Shown: positions 6,358 to 15,100 of the stretch, piece by piece
Layout of the letters: each line of letters opens with the position of its first letter
Position numbering within the stretch: the stretch's first letter is position 1
IMG/VR virus record: IMGVR_UViG_3300025102_000162
Span: 1-31,173 of that record
Direction: 5' to 3' (one strand)
DNA from: a virus
DNA length: 31,173 nt
Translations under genes and position numbers: made by a program
Notes under the pieces: model-generated
Told to the model about the DNA's origin: nothing
The model's input: the letters and a program-made list of their open reading frames with translations, nothing else
Databases searched by the model: none

Positions 6358-8297
6358 TATTCGTTAACTCCTAATCTTGTTTCTACAGAACCAGCAGCTC
6401 CACCTAATGCTTGTTGCAGCGCTTGTGTTGCTTCTACTGTAACTTGTCCTATGTCTTGTTCTAATCCTTTAGTTCTAAGTAATTCTTGACCAGCTTCATA
6501 ATCATTAGTAGCTACCATATCTTGCCACCAACCTTGTGTTTCGTCAGCTTCTTGTCCCCATGTTTGTCTAGTTAATCCTCTCCAAGGTGTAACAATATCA
6601 TCGTATGTTAATTCTGGATTAGTATATTTAGGAAACAAAGCTAACCTACTTGTCTTTAAACTTTCTATTAATGCTTGTTCGTAATCTGGATTGTTCCTTA
6701 ACCTACCAGCTTTCTCTGCTATCTCTGTATCTGTTAATCCTCCAAAGACTGGTCCAAGATATTGAGTGTACAGTTTCTGAATCCTATCTTCTTGTTCTGC
6801 ACTTCTGTTTAATCCACCAAGTCCAGCAGTATTAATGTATTGTGTAAAGTCTGAATCTCTTACACCATTTCTAAATGGGTCAGCAAACAAAGCTAACTGT
6901 TCTGTTGTATATGATTCGGACCAAGAACCAGTAACCCACTTGTTAGCTATCCAGGTAGATAGTGCATCTGGTGCGCCTAACTCCTGGTTACTTTCTGTAT
7001 CATAACCACCAGATACTCCAGCTGCTTTTAATGCAGATGCTACTTGTATCTTATAATCATTTGCTTTTTGTGTAGCTGTGCCTGGGTCTTTGTAATACTC
7101 TCTTAACCAATTACGTTCTGATTCTGTATGTTCTTTGTACCAATTAGTACCAAACCATTCAGCTTCTGTAACTTCTCTATTTTCTAATGCAGCTTCTGCT
7201 AATAAAGAAACTGAATCTGGGTCTAATATCCAGGGTTTAATAGTTGCTTCTGTTGATATAGTTTCTACAAAAGAAGTAAAAGGATGTAAAGGTACACCGT
7301 CTGGACCGTTACGTGGAAGGTCTGCACTGTTACCTGCAACTACTCCCATTAAATCTAAATCATCATTACTAAATTTTGCATTAATATAATACTCTTGACC
7401 TGGAGTAACAAAGCCAGCTTTAATTGGGTCATTGTATCTTACTTCATAAAACATAAATAAGGTGCTGCCTTCGTATAGTTCACCTGCACCTGGTACTGCA
7501 TATCTTAAAAAGAGTTGTCCTTCTACATCTACTAGGTCTGCACCATCTGGAATATTATTAAATACATTTTTATTAGGATTAATAACTTGTTCTTGTGGAC
7601 CACCATCATCACCATTGTCATCATCATCATTGTCATCATCATCATCACCATTGTCAGTTAAATCTTTTGGTTCGGGGTCACTAGGTGTACCAGGAGTAAA
7701 TCCCATTTCTTCTACAGTTGTTTGTGGCACATCAAATGATGCTGGCACTCCAAGTTCTACTGCAACTTGTGCCTCTGCTATAACATCTTTAGGGTCTCTA
7801 CCAGGTGCAAAGTCAAAAGTAATGCCTGTATATACTGGGTCTTTTGCTCCTTTAGAATCTTTAATAACTACTTCTGCTGGTTTATTAGGTGCAAAATCAA
7901 AGGTTACATCATTAGGACCAGCAAATTGTTTTACATTTTCTTCAATGTTACTTATTTTTTTTGACTCAATTTGTGCTGTTTCGTATAAATCTATTTCAGT
8001 AAAACCTTCTGGTGTTTCACTTCTGTATGACTCAAACAATCTATCTGCTATAGATAAAGCAGTATTAATTTCTTCTTGTGTAAATACTGTTGCTCTGCCC
8101 TGTGGTTGGTTATATGGCAAACCTAAAGTAGCTCCAGGAGTAGGTTCAGCTCCTACAAAATCTCCTTTTAATTGTTTATTAATATCGTTTTTAGAAATAG
8201 CTTCTTTAACAGTACCTGTAGTTTTACCAGATTCTAGTTTTTTTGCTATGTAGTAGAGTGCTAAATCACCTACGTATTTTTCACCTGTATATGCCAT
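6357..8297 (-). CDS. Probable internal virion protein with Asp-rich linker (646 aa)
   Basis: Two halves are separated by a nearly pure Asp/Asn/Gly stretch (about residues 214-233). The N-terminal half contains a doubled motif TFDFAP (VTFDFAPNKPAEVVIKD and ITFDFAPGRDPKDVI), a possible short internal duplication. The C-terminal half is helical and contains EAEWFGTNWYKEHTESERNWLREYYKDPGTA, a W-x4-W / R-W / DP-x-TA arrangement seen in large structural proteins of actinophages. There is no signal peptide or membrane helix. Position between the 638- and 275-aa genes suggests a virion protein, perhaps ejected with the DNA. No enzyme motif seen. Confidence 0.6.
   Translation of the reverse strand: MAYTGEKYVGDLALYYIAKKLESGKTTGTVKEAISKNDINKQLKGDFVGAEPTPGATLGLPYNQPQGRATVFTQEEINTALSIADRLFESYRSETPEGFTEIDLYETAQIESKKISNIEENVKQFAGPNDVTFDFAPNKPAEVVIKDSKGAKDPVYTGITFDFAPGRDPKDVIAEAQVAVELGVPASFDVPQTTVEEMGFTPGTPSDPEPKDLTDNGDDDDDNDDDDNGDDGGPQEQVINPNKNVFNNIPDGADLVDVEGQLFLRYAVPGAGELYEGSTLFMFYEVRYNDPIKAGFVTPGQEYYINAKFSNDDLDLMGVVAGNSADLPRNGPDGVPLHPFTSFVETISTEATIKPWILDPDSVSLLAEAALENREVTEAEWFGTNWYKEHTESERNWLREYYKDPGTATQKANDYKIQVASALKAAGVSGGYDTESNQELGAPDALSTWIANKWVTGSWSESYTTEQLALFADPFRNGVRDSDFTQYINTAGLGGLNRSAEQEDRIQKLYTQYLGPVFGGLTDTEIAEKAGRLRNNPDYEQALIESLKTSRLALFPKYTNPELTYDDIVTPWRGLTRQTWGQEADETQGWWQDMVATNDYEAGQELLRTKGLEQDIGQVTVEATQALQQALGGAAGSVETRLGVNE
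7601..7656. repeat. CAT/ATG-type trinucleotide repeat encoding the Asp-rich linker
   Basis: Near-perfect run of (CAT/CAC/TGT)-type triplets on the plus strand, giving a stretch of about 15 Asp with a few Asn and Gly in the 646-aa protein. Such a microsatellite can change length by slippage in steps of one residue without breaking the frame. Confidence 0.8.
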
Positions 8298-8331
8298 TTA
8301 CTTCTTTCCTTAATTTATTGTACTTCATTTA

Positions 8332-10248
8332 CTACTTATTGTCTGAACTTATACCACGTATTCCTTTAAATACATTTTCATAAAATGGTTTTGTTAACTT
8401 ATATGTAATAGAATACTTATCGTCTATTTGTCCAAAGTTGTCAAAGAAATCAACATCTTTATCAATAGCTTTAGTAGCAGCACTGGTTACATCTGCAACA
8501 AGAACTAATGTTTCATAGAATGCTAAAGCTGCTGCAGCTGGTCCAGTAAGACTAGCGGCACCATACTTAGTTCCAATCTTTGCTAATCCTTTTTCAATAA
8601 CTTCTTGACCTACATCTAACTTACTTAATCCTTTAAATAATTTTGTAGCAAATTTAGGATTTGTTTTTACTGCATTGTCTGCAACTTTAAGAGCTTCTGG
8701 TGTATGATTCTTCACAAATGTTTGACGCACCTGTTGTACTATAGGTTTCTTTAATACTTTTTTAACTTCTGGTTCTTCTATTGTAAGTCTAAAATTTTGA
8801 CGGTCTAATGGTTTATCAGTTACAGCATCTACAAACTTTGTTAAATCTTCATCTGTAGTTTTAGGACCTTTCCATATATTTAATTTTTCATCAGTATTAA
8901 CTAAACTTAAAACTGTTAAAGGTACTAATCCTTTTTTTCTATCGCTATACACAAATAAATCTACATTTAAATCATCTACTATTTTTGCTATATTTGCAGC
9001 AGGTGTCATGTGGTATCTACCAACTTTATTAAATGATATGTCTGGTGCTTTAAGTAATTTAGAATCATCTGCAAACTCTAAAGGTGTCTGTCTTAATATG
9101 GCTTCTTCAAAAGTCCCTTGAAGTGGTGTTCTATAACCTACATCTAATTTTTTATTAATGTATTTATCTACAGGTATATTTGCTGTGTAGTCATATTGTT
9201 GTGGTAAAAATAATTGTCTATTCATTCCTCCTGGTAATACAGTGCTTAGTGTTCTCATGTAATCACCTATAGCAAATATTGCACGTTCTTCTTTTTCTAT
9301 AATTTTTGGATTTATTCTCCAAAAAAAATCTGCATCTCTTTTTAAATATGAGTTATATCTAGTATTTATAAAATCTTTAAGATTATCTTGCATAGATTCC
9401 AAGTTGTTCATAGTTATGCTTTTATTTCTTGTAACTGGTATATTTTCCATATCATCAAATATATAAAATTTAAATCCAGGTTTTATTTCTTTTGTTAATT
9501 TGTCTATTGTTTTTAATTCTTCTTTAGATAAATTTGTTAAAGGGTTTAATATATCTGTATATACTGCAGTTTCTACAACAACACTTCTAGTTAAAGTTCC
9601 TACTTTTGCCCATGTCATGTGTCCTATAAGAGTTCTACCTATATCAAATACTTCTTGTTGCGCTCCAACTATGTTAGAAAATTTACCATCTTGTAATTGT
9701 TTAGCAATATCTAAAGGTGTTGCATTAGGTTGACTAGATATTTTTTTTAAATTATCTATTGCTTGGTCTATCGTAAATGATATACCTCCATTAGCTTGTT
9801 CAAACAAACTTAACCCATGTGCATCTACACCAGAGTCAGCTATTTTATTTACCGTTCCAGATATTCCTTCTTCTAATTCTATTAAATCTTTTAATACTTT
9901 ACCTATATTTTTTTCTGCATCTAAAGGGTTTTTTTGTACAAACGCATCTGTTAAAAAATCTTCTGTTTTTTCTGCTGTATCAAAATGTGTTCTGCCTAAA
10001 ACTCCAATACCATCTAGTAAATCATCTATAATTTTTTTATCAAATACTTTAGGGTCTTCTCCTAAAAATTTAATTAAGTTGTCATAATTTGTTAATAAAT
10101 TTTTTAAGTCTTTTATTTCATATTTGTTACTGTATATTATTCCTGGGTCAAAATTACGTAAATAATTTATAGACCTTCTTGATACATCTAAAGGAGCTGC
10201 TACTGCAGTTGTTGTCGCACCAAGTTCAACAAGTTCTTCTTGTTCCAT
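8332..10248 (-). CDS. Large virion protein, probably ejected (638 aa)
   Basis: 638 aa, Lys/Asp-rich, mainly helical (for example YEIKDLKNLLTNYDNLIKFL, EDFLTDAFVQKNPLD, KNIGKVLKDLIELEEGI). Near the C-terminus is a small-residue hydrophobic stretch (AASLTGPAAAALAFYETLVL VADV, about residues 573-596) that could insert in a membrane, as expected for a protein that helps DNA cross the envelope. It follows a 35-aa gene by three bases and precedes the 646-aa gene by 34 bp. No family recognised; the role is inferred from size, hydrophobic segment and location. Confidence 0.55.
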   Translation of the reverse strand: MEQEELVELGATTTAVAAPLDVSRRSINYLRNFDPGIIYSNKYEIKDLKNLLTNYDNLIKFLGEDPKVFDKKIIDDLLDGIGVLGRTHFDTAEKTEDFLTDAFVQKNPLDAEKNIGKVLKDLIELEEGISGTVNKIADSGVDAHGLSLFEQANGGISFTIDQAIDNLKKISSQPNATPLDIAKQLQDGKFSNIVGAQQEVFDIGRTLIGHMTWAKVGTLTRSVVVETAVYTDILNPLTNLSKEELKTIDKLTKEIKPGFKFYIFDDMENIPVTRNKSITMNNLESMQDNLKDFINTRYNSYLKRDADFFWRINPKIIEKEERAIFAIGDYMRTLSTVLPGGMNRQLFLPQQYDYTANIPVDKYINKKLDVGYRTPLQGTFEEAILRQTPLEFADDSKLLKAPDISFNKVGRYHMTPAANIAKIVDDLNVDLFVYSDRKKGLVPLTVLSLVNTDEKLNIWKGPKTTDEDLTKFVDAVTDKPLDRQNFRLTIEEPEVKKVLKKPIVQQVRQTFVKNHTPEALKVADNAVKTNPKFATKLFKGLSKLDVGQEVIEKGLAKIGTKYGAASLTGPAAAALAFYETLVLVADVTSAATKAIDKDVDFFDNFGQIDDKYSITYKLTKPFYENVFKGIRGISSDNK

Positions 10249-10250
10249 GG

Positions 10251-10358
10251 TTATTTTTTACCAGTAAATATCTTTTTATATCTATTTCTTTTTGATGCGT
10301 GGTTAAGAAAATATAATCTTTTTTGTTCTACATTAGACATTTGTTCTATAAGTTTCAT
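10251..10358 (-). CDS. Small basic protein (35 aa) between transglycosylase and 638-aa genes
   Basis: The ATG overlaps the stop of the transglycosylase gene as ATGA, and the stop TAA lies two bases before the next ATG. The peptide begins MKLIEQMSNVEQKRLYFLNH and ends in a basic tail (RNRYKKIFTGKK). It exactly fills what would otherwise be a 106-bp gap in a tightly packed operon, which is the main reason to call it real. Helical N-terminus and positively charged C-terminus; function unknown. Confidence 0.65.
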   Translation of the reverse strand: MKLIEQMSNVEQKRLYFLNHASKRNRYKKIFTGKK

Positions 10359-11068
10359 TCTATAGCATCCAATACATCTTGCATTGTTATATCATCTTCT
10401 CTGTTAATACCTGTTTTAACTTGTGCTACTTTTTCACTTCCTGCTTTATCTGGTACTTGTGCTTCAAACTCTAGGTTTCTAGGGACTAACGAAGATATTA
10501 ATTGAGCAGCATACTTTTGTATTGGGTCAGTAGTAGGTGTCATTCCATCATCTTGTGTTTGCATAATAGGTTCTATGCTTTGTTGTTCTGATTGACTTAT
10601 ATAACTATCTACTGTTTCATTTGATGCAGATTCTAAATTATTAGAATATTTTTCCATAACACTTGTTACATAATCTCCTACAGCTGGACCAAAACTTTCT
10701 AAGTTTCCTATGCCACTTACTGATTCAATACCTAAACCTTTTGCTTTGTTAGCGGCACCTGGTCCTGCATACCAAGCAACTGCTACTAAATCCCAACTTC
10801 CATATTTGTTAAAATATTCTGTAAACTTATATGCAGCAACTATGTCTTGCATTTCTGGTATTCGCCAATCTGCACCTTTATAACCAGCTTGTTCTGCCCA
10901 CTTATCCCAGTTAACATCTAGTATTCCATAAGCACCTAATGCTTGTACTTGCATTGGCTGCCCATCGTAACCTAACATTGTTGTTGGTTCATGCTTTAGT
11001 AAATAATTACCACCTGCATTTTCTTGTTCTTTTATAGATTCCATAAATGCTACTAATTCTTGACTCAT
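10355..11068 (-). CDS. Virion-associated lytic transglycosylase (SLT/lysozyme-like)
   Basis: 237 aa. The N-terminal 120 residues form a soluble lytic transglycosylase-like domain: MESIKEQENAGGNY with the probable catalytic Glu16 (family pattern QES..NY), then ALGAYGILDVNWDKWAEQAG (the GAxG-x-Q/L-x3-W region), then DIVAAYKFTEYFNKYGSWDL VAVAWYAGPGAANKA (typical AxxYNxGxG segment). The last 110 residues are low-complexity and polar, without a membrane segment. It should cut the glycan strands of host murein. As it lies inside the virion-protein block and away from the holin, local cell-wall digestion during DNA entry is more likely than lysis. Confidence 0.85.
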   Translation of the reverse strand: MSQELVAFMESIKEQENAGGNYLLKHEPTTMLGYDGQPMQVQALGAYGILDVNWDKWAEQAGYKGADWRIPEMQDIVAAYKFTEYFNKYGSWDLVAVAWYAGPGAANKAKGLGIESVSGIGNLESFGPAVGDYVTSVMEKYSNNLESASNETVDSYISQSEQQSIEPIMQTQDDGMTPTTDPIQKYAAQLISSLVPRNLEFEAQVPDKAGSEKVAQVKTGINREDDITMQDVLDAIE

Positions 11069-11069
11069 A

Positions 11070-12101
11070 TTATTGTGGTCTTCCTGTCCTAGCGGAGATG
11101 CTATTAAGAATAGCAGCCCTAGTATTACGTCCCGAATAATTTTCTCCTAACCTAGCTTTTTCGTTTTCAATCAACCCATCAAATTTTTGTCTCATTCTAC
11201 TTTCTGGGTCTATTTGTGAAAGTCCTTCTTCATCTATTGTTTGTTGTACATTTTCTGCAGCATAGTTTCCATATTCACCTGCCATTAAATCATCACCAGT
11301 AAATGTAGCTGGTTCTTGTGCAGCATCTGTAAGTTCTTGACTTTGTTTAAATGCTGCTTCTGATTGTTTGTACAACTCATTAGATAATAATTTAAGTTCG
11401 TATGCACTAGGTTCTCTATTTAATTCTCTTGCATATAGTGATTTAACTTGTTGTGCATTAGTTGCTGGGTCTGGTGGTAAAAATACATCGTCATCTGGAA
11501 TTGTAGGTACTGGATTAGCTACGTATTCTTCTAATACATTTCTCCATGCAGCACCTGTTTGTTTTTCATATTCAGTAACACCACCCATGTTTGCTCTTCT
11601 TAATACTCTGCTAAATGCAGATTGTGTAGGTGCGTCCCATTCTCCTGGAATAAACCCGTCACCAATAGTAAGCAACTTAGCATTAACTAAATCTGCTTGT
11701 ATTCCTGCTATCTCTTCTACTTCTAATCCAGCAAATAAATTAACTAAATCATTTTCTGTATAAAAATCTGTTGCACTTTCTCTAGGTGGTAAATAATTAG
11801 CTGGTACTCCAATGATTGCATCTTGGTTTCCAAATAAACCAGTTTGTTCTCCAGCTGCAAACAAAGCTGCACTATCTGCATTAACGTCTAATAAATCTTT
11901 ACCAGATATTGCTGTTTCTATTACGTATTCTGGAATACCTGCAGCTAACAAATATTTAGATGCTTCATCTATTGTGTTAGATGATAGTATGTTTATTCTA
12001 TCATCTGATGTAATGCCTATTTTATTTTGACCAGCAGTAGCACCTTCGTTAATACTAACTATCATTTGTTCTACTCTGCTAAAAAAATCATCAACTGTCA
12101 T
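11070..12101 (-). CDS. Probable internal virion protein with PG-binding-like repeat (343 aa)
   Basis: Acidic, helical. Residues about 125-180 (AGIQADLVNAKLLTIGDGFI followed by PGEWDAPTQSAFSRVLRRAN) match the style of the GxWDxxTxxAFxxVLxxAN unit common in large structural proteins of actinophages, where it recalls peptidoglycan-binding (PGBD) folds. Further on SLYARELNREPSAYELKLLS is a conserved-looking helix pair (YxxxLxRxPxxxEL). Its start overlaps the end of the 1556-aa gene by 11 bp; the transglycosylase follows directly. Likely a partner of the transglycosylase in the ejected complex (inference). Confidence 0.6.
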   Translation of the reverse strand: MTVDDFFSRVEQMIVSINEGATAGQNKIGITSDDRINILSSNTIDEASKYLLAAGIPEYVIETAISGKDLLDVNADSAALFAAGEQTGLFGNQDAIIGVPANYLPPRESATDFYTENDLVNLFAGLEVEEIAGIQADLVNAKLLTIGDGFIPGEWDAPTQSAFSRVLRRANMGGVTEYEKQTGAAWRNVLEEYVANPVPTIPDDDVFLPPDPATNAQQVKSLYARELNREPSAYELKLLSNELYKQSEAAFKQSQELTDAAQEPATFTGDDLMAGEYGNYAAENVQQTIDEEGLSQIDPESRMRQKFDGLIENEKARLGENYSGRNTRAAILNSISARTGRPQ

Positions 12102-15100
12102 ATAATCCTCTTATTAATTCTATATCTTGTTCCGCAGCTTGTAACTCTCTTTCAAATATTTCTTTTGCTAAAGGTGCAAACTCTGGGTTCGTTACCAGTA
12201 TAGCTTTCATTTTGTCTCTTAACGCATTTCTATAAGGTGCTAATTTATTTGCACTTCTAAAAGAAGTATCTCTATATCCTAAGTTTTTAGTATCAGCTAT
12301 AACTCTATCTCTAAATTTTAAATATTTTTGTAAACCTATTGCTGCTGAATTGTTAGCAATACTTGGTTCTAAAACATAAGTTACTGGATTAATCCAAGTA
12401 TATAATTCATCTATTAAATCATCTATCTCTGGTTTAGTAGGTGAATAATCTATGCTTCTACCATACCCTGGGTACTTCATAGCTATTTCTGCTTTTTTAT
12501 TTAGTTTTGCTTGTGAGGCTACTTTGTCATTTCTTGTTAACAAACCATTAGTTTTTATAAAGTTTTCATATTCTATATTTCCTAACAATATATTTTTAGC
12601 TTGTACCCATTGTTCTGGAGACCTAGGAACTCTATCACCACTTATTAGCTGGCTGTAATACTGTTCATATAAAAACTCTGAATCAGTTTCATCAATTAAA
12701 AATGCGTAAGTTAAATCAAACTTATCTACAAGTTCAGGATTGTTTCTTTCCCATGTAGCACCATCTGCAGTAACTGGTCTTTTCTTAACTGTTGATGTTC
12801 TACTTGTTGCAATAGTAACTGGGTCAAAACCAAATCTTTCTGTAAATACTTTTACTGCAGTAGAACTATCTGGTGTTGCATTAGATATATTTCTGTATTC
12901 CTCTGCAAGAGTTTCAAATAAATAAAATTGTCCAGTGTTATCTGATATTGCATACTTAGGACTTACCGCACCAGATGGACCTAATGCTTGTGAGATAGAA
13001 CGAATAATAAATATTTTTCTAGCATAATCAGCTGCTAACTCAATACCATCACTAGCACCTTGTGGGTTACTATCATCTATTTGTCCTGCATAAACTAATG
13101 CTTTATAGACATCAATAGTTGTATTAGAGAATGCTCTTTTAGCTTGACCGTTAGCAGTACCTACATTAAATGCAGTACGAAGTTTTTTAAACCAAGAAGG
13201 TTCTGGTACTAATGATTGAATAAATTGTCCAGGGTCAGCAACACTTGGCGGTGCAAAACCACCAAATATAATTTCTTCTTCAAATTTACCTGGTCTTAAA
13301 AATTCAAACTTAGCATTTAATATTGCTGCTGGAACAGTTATTGTTGGACCAAAGCCTGGTATAAAACTACCAGCTATATTTAAAGAACTAGCAAATACTG
13401 GTAAATTAACTTTCACTCCGTTTTCTTCTAAATCTTTAAACATATACTTTTTTATTAAACCTTCACCTGGATAACCGAATAGTTCTTCTCCAGTGTTAGG
13501 GTCTTTATAAAAAAATCCTTGTTGTCCTTCTTCATCAAATATTGGATTAGGTTCTCTTGCTGCATCAACTGTTTGTTGTAACCTTCTAATAGGTCTTCCA
13601 AATTCATTTTTAACTAATCTACTCCAGGTAGTAAAGATTTCTAAGTATGCTTCACCGAATGGAAAGATACCTCTTGTTGCATTTCCTAATCTGGTTTTAG
13701 TTGATACATCGTATAATAATTTTTTAGTTTCAGTTAAAGCATGTGCAGATGATATTTTATCTATTATCTCTATATCGTTAACTCCATTTTTAACACCTTT
13801 ATAACCTTCTAATTTTTTTAATATCTTTTTTTCTTTTCCAGTACCTGTAGCAAGACCAGCTTCTTTAGCTTGTTTTAATACCTTGCTTAAAGTTTTTTCA
13901 TCTAAGTGTTGTGCAAAGTCTCCTACTTTTTCCCAATAATGTTTTTTAAATGTTGGCGCTCTTGACATTGTTTTAGTAGGTACAGTCATAAACATATCAA
14001 ACATAGTATCTACTAAGTCATCTAAGTTTCTTGTTTGTTTAGATATAGAATTTTTTAATTCACCTCTTGCTGATTCTGGTAATACTTTTTTATATTTCTT
14101 AACAAAATCTTTACGCAACTTATCTTGATTTTTTCTAAGTTGTGTAGTTATAGATGTGTATTCTTCTGCAGATAACTCACCAGCCCAATATTTTTTAAGG
14201 TCAACATTTTCTAAACCTACAAGTTCTTGTGCAGACATATCTTCATTTGCTAATGCTTTTAATAAATCTTTATTACCATTTTCATCTATCCACTCTCTTG
14301 CAGCTTTAGGAGTTTTATCTATATCGTCTAATACTGTTACAACTTTACCTCCAGTTGTTTGTGCTACACCTGCATTAACATAATGTACAAACTCTTCTGC
14401 TTTTGCTTGACCTAATTTACTAGAGTTACCAGCACCTTTAAAAGCATGACCATCAGCACCAGATACTTTTCTTATGTGCTTATTTAATTGTGTTCCAGTA
14501 GTTTGTGCTTCTTTTATAACTTCATCCAACATCTTTATTCTTTTTGCTGGGTTTTGTTCTAGCTGGACTATAGCAAGTCTTCTTGATAACGGGTCAAACT
14601 TATGTTGCATAAAGTTTCTAAATGTTGCTTCTCCCCATGCTCTAACATTTTCTGACCTGGTTACAGTAGTAAACTCTCCATTACCTCCCCAACCTCTACG
14701 TACAGAACTTGCAGTACCAGCACCGTTTTGTACAGTTTCTAAAAATTGTGCGTTATCTTCAAAAGTTCCCATTAATGTTTTAGCAGATTCTTTTTCTTTA
14801 CCTAATACTCTTGCAATCATTCCAGCGGGATGAGTAATAACATTTGTTACACCAGAAGCCATCATTCTTAATTGTTCTTCTGCAATAACACGAACTGTCC
14901 ATGCTGGTCTTAACAATACAAGTGGTTTAAATAATGAACCATAGTACCAGTCCATAAACCTTGTAACACTTTCAGCGCTTCCACTTGTAGCTATTTTTGA
15001 ACCTATAGCACCAAATTTTTTGTCTAATGTTTTTGCAGCTCTAATAACTTGTGTAGCATTTGGTAAATATATTTCATCAGCTAATTGTGCTGCTGTAAGT

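Noticed and set aside
7462-8253. Plus-strand ORF of 263 codons, Ser/Pro-rich
   Set aside because: Lies wholly antisense to the 646-aa gene, low-complexity Ser runs come from the reverse of the Asp repeat, no ribosome site.
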